Source of the DNA: Paucibacter aquatile
GTDB taxonomy: Bacteria > Pseudomonadota > Gammaproteobacteria > Burkholderiales > Burkholderiaceae_C
Reading direction: 5' to 3'
Assembly: GCF_002885975.1 (NCBI RefSeq)
Contig: NZ_POSP01000004.1
Coordinates: forward strand, 744,001-808,000
DNA: 64,000 nt
Shown here: positions 42,103 through 50,330 of the stretch, piece by piece
How the letters are laid out: each line of letters starts with the position of its first letter
Position numbering within the stretch: the first letter of the stretch is position 1
Program-made: the position numbers and the translations under genes
The notes under the pieces: generated by a model
The model's input: only the letters and a program-made list of their open reading frames with translations
Database searches by the model: none
What the model was told of the DNA's origin: nothing

Positions 42103-43356
42103 ATGGCTGAAATCAAGAACTACACCCTGAATTTCGGTCCTCAGCATCCCGCCGCTCACGGCGTGCTGCGCCTGGTGCTGGAGTTGGATGGCGAAGTCAT
42201 CCAGCGCGCCGATCCCCATATCGGCCTGCTGCACCGTGCCACCGAAAAGCTGGCTGAGAGCAAGACCTACATCCAGTCGTTGCCCTATATGGATCGCCTG
42301 GACTATGTGTCCATGATGGCCAACGAGCAGGCCTACTGCCTGGCGATCGAGAAGATGCTCGGCATTGAAGTGCCGGAACGCGCGCAATACATCCGCGTGA
42401 TGTTCGCCGAGATCACCCGCCTGCTGAATCACCTGATGTGGTTGGGTGCGCACGGTCTCGATTGCGGCGCGATGAACGTGCTGATCTACGCTTTCCGTGA
42501 GCGTGAAGACCTGTTCGATATGTACGAGGCCGTGTCGGGCGCTCGCATGCATGCGGCCTACTTCCGCCCGGGCGGTGTCTACCGCGATCTGCCGGACACC
42601 ATGCCGCAGTACCGCGTGTCCAAGATCAAGAACGCCAAGACCCTGGCCAAGATGAATGAGAACCGCAGCGGCTCGCTGCTGGACTTCATTGAGGACTTCT
42701 GCAATCGCTTCCCCAAGAACGTCGACGACTACGAAACCCTGTTGACCGACAACCGGATCTGGAAGCAGCGCACCGTGGGCATTGGCGTGGTGTCGCCTGA
42801 ACGCGCACTGAACATGGGCTTCACCGGCCCGATGCTGCGTGGTTGTGGCATCCCCTGGGACCTGCGCAAGACCCAGCCTTACGACGCCTACGCCAAGCTG
42901 GACTTCGACATCCCGGTCGGCACCAACGGCGATACCTACGACCGTTACGTCGTTCGCGTCGAGGAAATGCGCCAGTCCAATCGCATCATTCAGCAATGCG
43001 TGAAATGGCTGCGCGCCAACCCGGGCCCGGTCATTACCGACAATCACAAGGTGGCGCCGCCTTCGCGTGTAGACATGAAGTCGAACATGGAGGAACTGAT
43101 CCACCATTTCAAGCTGTTCACCGAAGGTTTCCGCGTGCCGGAAGGCGAGGCCTACGCGGCCGTCGAACATCCCAAGGGTGAGTTCGGCATCTACATCGTC
43201 AGCGATGGCGCCAACAAGCCTTACCGTTTGAAGATCCGTGCCCCGGGCTTTGCCCATTTGGCTGCGCTGGATGAGATGGCCCGTGGCCACATGCTGGCCG
43301 ACGCGGTGGCCATCATCGGCACGATGGACATCGTGTTCGGCGAAATCGATCGTTGA
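42103..43356 (+). CDS. nuoD: NADH-quinone oxidoreductase subunit D
   Basis: A 417-residue subunit related to the large subunit of NiFe hydrogenases; it forms the quinone-binding pocket with NuoB. The quinone-site loop is LNFGPQHPAAHGVLRLVLEL, and HIGLLHRATEKLAESKTY and the tail DIVFGEIDR are typical. The hydrogenase nickel ligands are absent, as expected. It is full length and abuts nuoE. Confidence 0.97.
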   Translation: MAEIKNYTLNFGPQHPAAHGVLRLVLELDGEVIQRADPHIGLLHRATEKLAESKTYIQSLPYMDRLDYVSMMANEQAYCLAIEKMLGIEVPERAQYIRVMFAEITRLLNHLMWLGAHGLDCGAMNVLIYAFREREDLFDMYEAVSGARMHAAYFRPGGVYRDLPDTMPQYRVSKIKNAKTLAKMNENRSGSLLDFIEDFCNRFPKNVDDYETLLTDNRIWKQRTVGIGVVSPERALNMGFTGPMLRGCGIPWDLRKTQPYDAYAKLDFDIPVGTNGDTYDRYVVRVEEMRQSNRIIQQCVKWLRANPGPVITDNHKVAPPSRVDMKSNMEELIHHFKLFTEGFRVPEGEAYAAVEHPKGEFGIYIVSDGANKPYRLKIRAPGFAHLAALDEMARGHMLADAVAIIGTMDIVFGEIDR

Positions 43357-43359
43357 GTG

Positions 43360-43905
43360 ATGAGCAGAACGATGACAACGAACAACGAAACCTATGTGCT
43401 GAGCGATGCCACGGCGGCCCGCTTTGCGCGTGAAGTGGCCAAGTACCCGGCGGATCAGAAACAATCAGCCGTGATGGCCTGCCTGTCCATCGTGCAGCAG
43501 GAAATCGGTTATGTGTCGCGCGCCAGCGAAGACGCGATCGCCGCCTACCTGGGCATGCCGCCGATCGCCGTCTACGAAGTGACGACCTTCTACAACATGT
43601 ACAACCAGCGCAAGCTGGGTCAGTTCAAGTTGAATGTCTGCACCAATCTGCCTTGCCAGCTGCGTGACGGCCAGAAGGCGCTCAAGCACCTCTGCGAAAA
43701 GCTGGGCGTGGAAGAGGGCGGTACCACGGCCGACGGCCTGTTCACCGTGCAAAAGAGCGAGTGCCTGGGTGCTTGCGCGGACTCACCAGTCATGCTGGTC
43801 AACGACCGCCAGATGTGCAGCTTCATGAGCAACCAGCGCCTCGATGAGCTGGTGGACGTGCTCAAGGCCCATGCTGCGGCCGAAGCCGCTGCGGCCAAGA
43901 ACTGA
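43360..43905 (+). CDS. nuoE: NADH-quinone oxidoreductase subunit E
   Basis: A subunit of about 181 residues that carries the [2Fe-2S] cluster N1a in the NADH module. The ligands are in VCTNLPCQLRDG and SECLGACADSPVM. The thioredoxin-like fold is preceded by a helical N-terminal part (VMACLSIVQQEIGYVSRASE). ATGs at 43360 and 43372 are both possible, with no clear ribosome-binding site to decide. The stop is 15 bases before nuoF. Confidence 0.95.
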   Translation: MSRTMTTNNETYVLSDATAARFAREVAKYPADQKQSAVMACLSIVQQEIGYVSRASEDAIAAYLGMPPIAVYEVTTFYNMYNQRKLGQFKLNVCTNLPCQLRDGQKALKHLCEKLGVEEGGTTADGLFTVQKSECLGACADSPVMLVNDRQMCSFMSNQRLDELVDVLKAHAAAEAAAAKN

Positions 43906-43920
43906 GGAACGGGAAGAAGC

Positions 43921-45273
43921 ATGCTGGATCTATCCAAGTTTCAGAGTCAGGGCGTCGAGACCTGTTTCCATGATCGCCACATTGGCGCACAGATTTACGC
44001 CGGTCTGGACGGCAAGAACTGGGGCCTGAAGGACTACGTGGCACGTGGCGGTTATGCCGCGCTGCGCAAGATCCTGAAAGGCGAGGGTGCTCCGGAAGGC
44101 ACGCCGCTGACCCAGGATCAGGTCATCGCCGAGGTCAAGGCTTCGGGCCTGCGTGGCCGTGGCGGCGCCGGCTTCCCCACCGGCCTGAAGTGGAGCTTCA
44201 TGCCGCGCCAGTTCCCGGGCGCCAAATACCTGGTCTGCAATTCGGACGAGGGTGAGCCGGGCACCTGCAAGGACCGCGACATCCTGATGTTCAACCCGCA
44301 CATCGTGATCGAAGGCATGGCCATCGCCGCCTTCGCCATGGGCATCAAGACGGGCTACAACTACATCCACGGCGAGATCTTCGAGGTCTACGAGCGCTTC
44401 GAAGCGGCCCTGGAAGAAGCCCGTGCGGCCGGTTTCCTGGGTGACAACATCCTGGGCTCCGACTTCAGCTTCCAGCTGCACGCCTTCCACGGTTTCGGCG
44501 CCTACATCTGCGGCGAAGAAACCGCGCTGCTCGAGTCGCTGGAAGGCAAGAAGGGCCAGCCGCGTTTCAAGCCGCCGTTCCCGGCCAGCTTCGGCCTCTA
44601 CGGCCGCCCGACCACCATCAACAACACCGAGACCTTTGCGGCTGTCCCCTGGATCATCCGCAACGGCGGCCAGCCCTATTTGGAAATCGGCAAGCCCAAC
44701 AACGGCGGCACCAAGATCTTCTCGGTCTCGGGTGACGTGGAGCGCCCGGGCAATTACGAGATCCCGCTGGGCACGCCGTTCTCCAAGTTGCTGGAGCTGG
44801 CTGGTGGCGTGCGCAAGGGCCGCACGCTCAAGGCCGTGATTCCTGGCGGCTCGTCCTCGCCGGTGCTGACCGCCGAGGTCATGATGAACTGCACCATGGA
44901 CTATGACTCCATCGCCAAGGCCGGCTCCATGCTGGGCTCGGGCGCGGTCATCGTCATGGACGACAGCCGTTGCATGGTCAAGAGCCTGCTGCGCCTGTCC
45001 TACTTCTATGCCCACGAGTCTTGCGGCCAGTGCACGCCTTGCCGCGAAGGCACGGGCTGGATGCACCGGGTGGTCGAGCGCATCGCCAACGGCCAGGGCA
45101 AGCCCGAAGACATCGACCTGCTGAACTCGGTGGCCGACAACATCCAGGGTCGCACGATCTGCGCGCTCGGCGATGCGGCGGCCATGCCGGTGCGCGCCAT
45201 GATCAAGAACTTCAAACACGAGTTCGTTCATCTGATCGAACACAAAACGGCTCTGGTGCCGGCCTCGGTCTGA
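43921..45273 (+). CDS. nuoF: NADH-quinone oxidoreductase subunit F
   Basis: A 450-residue flavoprotein that binds NADH and FMN and carries cluster N3. The nucleotide site is GLRGRGGAGFPTGLKWSFMP; the FMN side includes CNSDEGEPGTCKDRDILM. The cluster ligands are in ESCGQCTPCREGTGW and RTICALGDAAAMP. It is full length and precedes nuoG by 18 bases. Confidence 0.97.
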   Translation: MLDLSKFQSQGVETCFHDRHIGAQIYAGLDGKNWGLKDYVARGGYAALRKILKGEGAPEGTPLTQDQVIAEVKASGLRGRGGAGFPTGLKWSFMPRQFPGAKYLVCNSDEGEPGTCKDRDILMFNPHIVIEGMAIAAFAMGIKTGYNYIHGEIFEVYERFEAALEEARAAGFLGDNILGSDFSFQLHAFHGFGAYICGEETALLESLEGKKGQPRFKPPFPASFGLYGRPTTINNTETFAAVPWIIRNGGQPYLEIGKPNNGGTKIFSVSGDVERPGNYEIPLGTPFSKLLELAGGVRKGRTLKAVIPGGSSSPVLTAEVMMNCTMDYDSIAKAGSMLGSGAVIVMDDSRCMVKSLLRLSYFYAHESCGQCTPCREGTGWMHRVVERIANGQGKPEDIDLLNSVADNIQGRTICALGDAAAMPVRAMIKNFKHEFVHLIEHKTALVPASV

Positions 45274-45291
45274 GGCAGGACAGGACACGAC

Positions 45292-47637
45292 ATGATTGAA
45301 ATCGAACTCGACGGCCAGAAGGTAGAGGTCCAGGAAGGCAGCATGGTCATGCATGCAGCCGAAAAGGCCGGCACCTACATCCCGCATTTCTGCTACCACA
45401 AGAAGCTCTCCATCGCCGCCAACTGCCGCATGTGCCTGGTGGATGTGGAGAAGGCACCCAAGCCCATGCCGGCCTGCGCCACGCCCGTGACCCAGGGCAT
45501 GATCGTTCGCACCAAGAGCGAGAAGGCCGTGAAGGCGCAGCAGGGCGTGATGGAGTTTCTGCTGATCAACCACCCGCTGGATTGCCCGATCTGCGACCAG
45601 GGTGGCGAGTGCCAGCTGCAAGACTTGGCCGTGGGCTACGGTGGCAGCAAATCTCGCTACACCGAAGAAAAGCGCGTGGTTTTCCACAAGAACGTCGGCC
45701 CGCTGATTTCCATGCAGGAAATGAGCCGTTGCATCCATTGCACCCGCTGCGTGCGCTTCGGCCAAGAGATTGCCGGCGTGATGGAGCTGGGCATGGCCCA
45801 CCGTGGTGAGCATGCCGAGATCCAGACCTTTGTCGGCCGCTCGGTGGACTCCGAGTTGTCGGGCAATATGATTGACATCTGCCCGGTCGGCGCCCTGACC
45901 AGCAAGCCCTTCCGCTACAGCGCTCGCACCTGGGAGTTGTCGCGCCGCAAGAGTGTCAGCCCGCATGATTCGACCGGCGCCAATCTGATCGTCCAGGTCA
46001 AGAACAACCAGGTGATGCGCGTCGTTCCGCTCGAGAACGAAGCCGTCAACGAATGCTGGATCGCCGACCGCGACCGCTTCTCCTACGAGGCCCTGAACAG
46101 CGACCAGCGCATCAGTCAGCCCATGATCAAGCAGGGGGGGGCCTGGAAGACCGTCGACTGGACCACGGCGCTGGAATACGTGGCCAACGGCCTCAAGCTG
46201 GTCAAGGCCGAACACGGCCCGGCGGCCATCGGTGCCCTGGGCTCGGCCCACAGTACGGTGGAAGAGCTGCATCTGCTGGCCAAGCTGGTGCGCGGTCTGG
46301 GCAGCCAGAACGTCGACCACCGCCTGCGCCACGCCGATTTCAGCAACACCGCCGAAGCCGGCAAGGCCCATTGGCTGGGTGGCTCGATCGCCGCGCTGAG
46401 CGAGCTGGATCGTGCCCTGGTCGTGGGCAGCTTCCTGCGCAAGGATCACCCGCTGTTTGCGCAGCGCCTGCGTCAGGCCGCCCGTCACGGCGCCCAGATC
46501 AGTGTGATCCACGGCAGCGAAGACGATTGGCTCCTGCCCATCGCTGCACGCATCACCGCGGCGCCGAGCGCCTGGCTGCAGTCGCTGGCCGCTGTTGCTC
46601 AAGCCGTGGCCCAGGCCAAGGGCGTGAGTGCACCGTTGAGCGCTGAAGTGACCCCGGCTGCGAACGCGATCGCCGAATCGCTGCTGAGCGGCGAGCGCAA
46701 GGCGGTTCTGCTGGGCAATGCCGCTGCACAACATCCGCAAGCCGCGGCCTTGCTGAGCCTGGCCAACTGGATCGCTGCCCAGGTGGGCGCTCAAGTCGGC
46801 TACCTGACCGAAGCCGCCAACACCGTCGGTGCGCAGTTGGTTGGCGCTGTGCCGCAAGGCAATGGTTTGAATGCCGCCCAGATGCTGGGTGCGCAAGCCG
46901 GCGGCGCGCCGCTCAAGGCTGTGATCCTGCTGAACACCGACCCGGTGCTGGAGAGCGCCAACGCGGCCGCCGCTGCGAAGAGCCTGGCCGCGGCCGAAAT
47001 GGTCGTGGTGCTGAGCCCCTTCAAGAGCGGCATCGAGTACGCGGATGTGATCCTGCCGACCTCGCCCTTTACCGAGACCTCGGGCTCTTTCGTGAACGCG
47101 GAAGGTCGCCTGCAGAGCTTTGTGGGCGTGGCCAAGGCCCTGGGCGAAACGCGCCCGGGCTGGAAGATCCTGCGCGTGCTGGGCAATCTGTTGGCTCTGG
47201 ATGGTTTCGGCCAGGACAGCTCCGAGCAGGTGCGCAACGAAGCGCTGGGTGTGGATGCTGATTTGAGCAGCCGCCTGAGCAATGCCAGCCAAGCGCCGGT
47301 GCAGCTGCAAGCGGCAGCGGGTGGTCTGGATCGCCTGGCCGAAGTGCCGATCTATGCCACAGATGCCCTGGTTCGCCACTCGACCTCGCTGCAGCTGACC
47401 ACCGACGCCCGCCAGGCGGCCGTGGCCCGTCTGCCGCAGGCGCTGTGGGATCAGCTGGGCTTGGCCGAGGTGCAGGGCGCTTCGGTGCGCATCAGCCAGG
47501 AAGGCGCCGGCACCGTGCAACTGCCGGCCCAGCTCGACGCCAAGCTGCCCGCGAATGTGGTGCGTGTGCCCGTGGGGCTCCCGGAAACTGCGGCCCTGGG
47601 CGCGGCCTTCGGTTCGCTGAACGTGTCCAAGGTGTGA
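45292..47637 (+). CDS. nuoG: NADH-quinone oxidoreductase subunit G
   Basis: A 781-residue subunit with the N-terminal iron-sulfur clusters of the NADH module. The [2Fe-2S] ligands are in PHFCYHKKLSIAANCRMC and ACATP; His-ligated N5 is in HPLDCPICDQGGECQLQD; N4 is in CIHCTRCVRFGQE and DICPVGALTSKPF. The molybdopterin-oxidoreductase-like C-terminal domain (from about residue 220) lacks the N7 cysteines found in E. coli (the region reads SRRKSVSPHDSTG) and carries no cofactor motif. It ends with an Ala-rich domain. Confidence 0.96.
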   Translation: MIEIELDGQKVEVQEGSMVMHAAEKAGTYIPHFCYHKKLSIAANCRMCLVDVEKAPKPMPACATPVTQGMIVRTKSEKAVKAQQGVMEFLLINHPLDCPICDQGGECQLQDLAVGYGGSKSRYTEEKRVVFHKNVGPLISMQEMSRCIHCTRCVRFGQEIAGVMELGMAHRGEHAEIQTFVGRSVDSELSGNMIDICPVGALTSKPFRYSARTWELSRRKSVSPHDSTGANLIVQVKNNQVMRVVPLENEAVNECWIADRDRFSYEALNSDQRISQPMIKQGGAWKTVDWTTALEYVANGLKLVKAEHGPAAIGALGSAHSTVEELHLLAKLVRGLGSQNVDHRLRHADFSNTAEAGKAHWLGGSIAALSELDRALVVGSFLRKDHPLFAQRLRQAARHGAQISVIHGSEDDWLLPIAARITAAPSAWLQSLAAVAQAVAQAKGVSAPLSAEVTPAANAIAESLLSGERKAVLLGNAAAQHPQAAALLSLANWIAAQVGAQVGYLTEAANTVGAQLVGAVPQGNGLNAAQMLGAQAGGAPLKAVILLNTDPVLESANAAAAAKSLAAAEMVVVLSPFKSGIEYADVILPTSPFTETSGSFVNAEGRLQSFVGVAKALGETRPGWKILRVLGNLLALDGFGQDSSEQVRNEALGVDADLSSRLSNASQAPVQLQAAAGGLDRLAEVPIYATDALVRHSTSLQLTTDARQAAVARLPQALWDQLGLAEVQGASVRISQEGAGTVQLPAQLDAKLPANVVRVPVGLPETAALGAAFGSLNVSKV

Positions 47638-47650
47638 GGCGAGAACAGCA

Positions 47651-48709
47651 ATGATTGACACCCTCTACCAAACTGGCGCCAGCCTGCTGGGCGGTGCCTG
47701 GCCCGTGGTCTGGAACCTGATCAAGATCATCGTGCTGGTTGCCCCACTGATGATTTGTGTGGCCTACCTGACCTTGTGGGAGCGCAAGGCCATCGGCTGG
47801 ACACAGATCCGTCCGGGCCCGAACCGTGTCGGCCCCTACGGTCTGCTGACCCCCATCGCTGATGCGGTCAAGCTGATCTTCAAGGAAATCATCGTCCCGA
47901 CGGCGGCCAACAAGGGCCTGTTCTTCCTCGGCCCCATCATGACCATCATGCCGGCCCTGGCCGCCTGGGTTGTGATCCCCTTCGGCCCGGAAGTCGCGCT
48001 GTCCAATATCAACGCCGGCCTGCTGTTCCTGATGGCCATCACCTCGCTTGAGGTTTACGGCGTGATCATTGCCGGCTGGGCCTCGAACTCCAAGTACGCT
48101 TTCCTGGGTGCGCTGCGCGCGTCCGCTCAGATGGTCAGCTACGAAATCCCCCTGGGCTTCGCCCTGGTGATCGTGCTGATGGTCAGCGGCAGCTTGAACA
48201 TGAGCGACATCGTCATGAGCCAGTCGCGCGGTCAGTTCGCCGACATGGGCCTGAACCTGCTGTCCTGGAACTGGCTGCCTCTGCTGCCGATCTTTGGCGT
48301 CTACTTCATCTCCGGCCTGGCTGAAACCAACCGCCACCCCTTCGACGTGGTGGAAGGTGAGTCTGAGATCGTGGCCGGCCACATGGTCGAGTACTCGGGC
48401 ATGTCCTTCGCCATGTTCTTCCTGGCCGAGTACGCCAATATGTGGCTGGTCTCGATCCTGACCGTGCTGTTCTTCCTGGGCGGCTGGCTGGCCCCTGTGG
48501 CTGCGCTGGACTTCATCCCGGGCTGGATCTGGCTGGGTCTCAAGACCTTCTGCGTGGTCACCGTGTTCCTCTGGGTTCGCGCCAGCTTCCCGCGCTTCCG
48601 TTATGACCAGATCATGCGTCTGGGCTGGAAGATCTTCATTCCCGTGACCCTGGTCTGGTTGGTCGTCGTCGGCCTCTGGATTCAGTCGCCGTACAACATC
48701 TGGAAGTGA
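47651..48709 (+). CDS. nuoH: NADH-quinone oxidoreductase subunit H
   Basis: A 352-residue membrane subunit with eight or nine helices that links the quinone chamber to the proton pumps. The conserved segments are LWERKAIGWTQIRPGPNRVG, GLLTPIADAVKLIFKEIIVP, ETNRHPFDVVEGESEIVAGH and WVRASFPRFRYDQIMRLGWK. It is full length and begins 13 bases after nuoG. Confidence 0.97.
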   Translation: MIDTLYQTGASLLGGAWPVVWNLIKIIVLVAPLMICVAYLTLWERKAIGWTQIRPGPNRVGPYGLLTPIADAVKLIFKEIIVPTAANKGLFFLGPIMTIMPALAAWVVIPFGPEVALSNINAGLLFLMAITSLEVYGVIIAGWASNSKYAFLGALRASAQMVSYEIPLGFALVIVLMVSGSLNMSDIVMSQSRGQFADMGLNLLSWNWLPLLPIFGVYFISGLAETNRHPFDVVEGESEIVAGHMVEYSGMSFAMFFLAEYANMWLVSILTVLFFLGGWLAPVAALDFIPGWIWLGLKTFCVVTVFLWVRASFPRFRYDQIMRLGWKIFIPVTLVWLVVVGLWIQSPYNIWK

Positions 48710-48723
48710 GCTGAGGTCCTCCC

Positions 48724-49209
48724 ATGTCTGCAGTGAGCTTCGTCAAGAGCTTCATGCTCATCGAGCTGTTCAAGGGCCTGGCCCTGACCGGCCGCCATTT
48801 CCTGTCGCGCACGATCACCGTGCAGTTTCCGGAAGAAAAAACCCCGCTGTCGCCGCGTTTCCGCGGTCTGCACGCGCTGCGCCGTTACGACAACGGCGAA
48901 GAGCGCTGCATTGCCTGCAAGCTGTGCGAAGCAGTCTGCCCGGCGATGGCCATCACCATCGAGTCCGATGTGCGCGATGACGGCTCCCGCCGAACCACGC
49001 GTTATGACATCGACCTGACCAAGTGCATCTTTTGCGGTTTTTGCGAGGAGAGCTGCCCGGTCGACTCGATCGTGGAAACCAATATCTTCGAGTACCACGG
49101 CGAAAAACGCGGCGACCTCTACTTCACCAAGGACATGCTCCTGGCTGTGGGTGACCGCTATGAACCCGAGATCGCAGCCCAAAAGGAGGCCGACGCAAAG
49201 TACCGTTGA
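48724..49209 (+). CDS. nuoI: NADH-quinone oxidoreductase subunit I
   Basis: A 161-residue subunit with two [4Fe-4S] clusters, N6a and N6b. The motifs are CIACKLCEAVCPAMAI and CIFCGFCEESCPVDSI. The N-terminal 45 residues (FVKSFMLIELFKGLALTGRH) are amphipathic and touch the membrane. It is followed by a 156-base gap with two palindromes before nuoJ. Confidence 0.97.
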   Translation: MSAVSFVKSFMLIELFKGLALTGRHFLSRTITVQFPEEKTPLSPRFRGLHALRRYDNGEERCIACKLCEAVCPAMAITIESDVRDDGSRRTTRYDIDLTKCIFCGFCEESCPVDSIVETNIFEYHGEKRGDLYFTKDMLLAVGDRYEPEIAAQKEADAKYR

Positions 49210-49251
49210 CCCCTCGTCCGAGAGTACTCGGCCGCTCCCCCAAGGGGACGC
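49210..49251. repeat. Palindromic extragenic element, copy B (nuoI-nuoJ gap)
   Basis: A 42-base element starting CCCCTCGTCCG, with an inner perfect stem CCGAG-AGTA-CTCGG, and ending CCCCCAAGGGGACGC. It starts right at the nuoI stop and matches copy A at 40870-40914 in its ends and layout. Confidence 0.7.
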
Positions 49252-49287
49252 AGAGGTCCGCCGGCCAACGCCGCCGTGCACCTCGGC

Positions 49288-49334
49288 TCGAGTCGCCCTG
49301 AACTTGTTTCAAGGCGGCCCGGCGGGCGACTCGA
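49288..49334. repeat. Second palindrome in the nuoI-nuoJ gap
   Basis: TCGAGTCGCCC (49288-49298) pairs perfectly with GGGCGACTCGA (49324-49334). The 25-base loop contains TGAACTTGTTTCA, a string found in dispersed palindromic repeats of several proteobacteria. Confidence 0.65.
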
Positions 49335-49365
49335 TCGGACAAGAGTTAAGTACTGCTGGAACGCT

Positions 49366-50016
49366 ATGGAAATCACCACTGCTCTGTTCTACATCTTTTC
49401 GGCCGTGTTGCTGGGCGCCTCGTTCCGTGTGATCACGGCGCGCAGCACTGTGCATTCGGCCCTGTTCCTGATCCTGGCCTTCTTCAATGCCTCGTGCATC
49501 TGGATGCTGCTGAAGGCGGAATTCCTGGCCATCACCTTGGTGCTGGTCTATATCGGCGCCGTCATGGTGCTGTTCCTGTTTGTGGTGATGATGCTGGACA
49601 TCAATTCAGACCACGTGCGGGAGGGTTTTTGGAAGCACATGCCGATGGCTGGCCTGGTCGGCGCCTTGATCGCGCTGGAAATGGCCGCCATCCTGATGGG
49701 TGGCTTCCGCCTGGCTGACGCGCCGGAGCTGTCGCCCGCAGCCATGCAGTTGGGCAACACCAAGCTGCTGGGCATCGCCATCTACACCCAGTACCTCTAT
49801 CCCTTGCAGATTGCGGCCGTGCTGCTCCTGGTGGCCATCATTGCCGCCATCGCGCTGACCCTGCGCCGCCGCAAGGATTCACGCAGCCAAGACGCCTCCG
49901 AGCAGGTCAAGGTCAAGAAGGCCGACCGCCTGCGCATCGTCAAGATGGCGCCCACGGTGGAACTGCCCGCCGCGCCTGCAGCCGATGCTGCTGCTGACAC
50001 AGGAGCCAAAGCATGA
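49366..50016 (+). CDS. nuoJ: NADH-quinone oxidoreductase subunit J
   Basis: A 216-residue membrane subunit with five helices. It starts MEITTALFYIFSAVLLGASF and contains LVYIGAVMVLFLFVVMMLDI, which bears the helix 3 pi-bulge region. The cytoplasmic tail is about 45 residues (RRRKDSRSQDASEQVKVKKA) and Ala-rich at its end. The ATG at 49366 is preferred; frames reaching upstream run through the palindromic repeats. It overlaps nuoK by 4 bases. Confidence 0.95.
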   Translation: MEITTALFYIFSAVLLGASFRVITARSTVHSALFLILAFFNASCIWMLLKAEFLAITLVLVYIGAVMVLFLFVVMMLDINSDHVREGFWKHMPMAGLVGALIALEMAAILMGGFRLADAPELSPAAMQLGNTKLLGIAIYTQYLYPLQIAAVLLLVAIIAAIALTLRRRKDSRSQDASEQVKVKKADRLRIVKMAPTVELPAAPAADAAADTGAKA

Positions 50017-50324
50017 TGAGCTTGACCTTGGGCCATTTCCTGACCTTGGGGGCGATCCTGTTCGCCATCTCGGTGGTGGGCATCTTTTTGAATCGCAAGA
50101 ACCTGATCGTGCTGTTGATGGCGATCGAGCTGATGTTGCTCGCGGTGAACCTGAACTTCGTGGCCTTCTCGCACTACCTGGGCGATATGGCGGGCCAGGT
50201 GTTCGTGTTCTTCATCCTGACCGTGGCGGCCGCCGAGTCGGCCATCGGCCTGGCCATTCTGGTCGTGCTGTTCCGCAACCGGGCGTCCATCAATGTCGAA
50301 GAGCTCGACGCGCTGAAGGGCTGA
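50013..50324 (+). CDS. nuoK: NADH-quinone oxidoreductase subunit K
   Basis: A 103-residue subunit with three helices, related to the MrpC antiporter subunit. The conserved glutamates of the proton path are in VLLMAIELMLLAVNLNF and TVAAAESAIGLAILVVLF. The first ATG overlaps the nuoJ stop. nuoL follows after 6 bases. Confidence 0.97.
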   Translation: MMSLTLGHFLTLGAILFAISVVGIFLNRKNLIVLLMAIELMLLAVNLNFVAFSHYLGDMAGQVFVFFILTVAAAESAIGLAILVVLFRNRASINVEELDALKG

Positions 50325-50330
50325 AGAACA

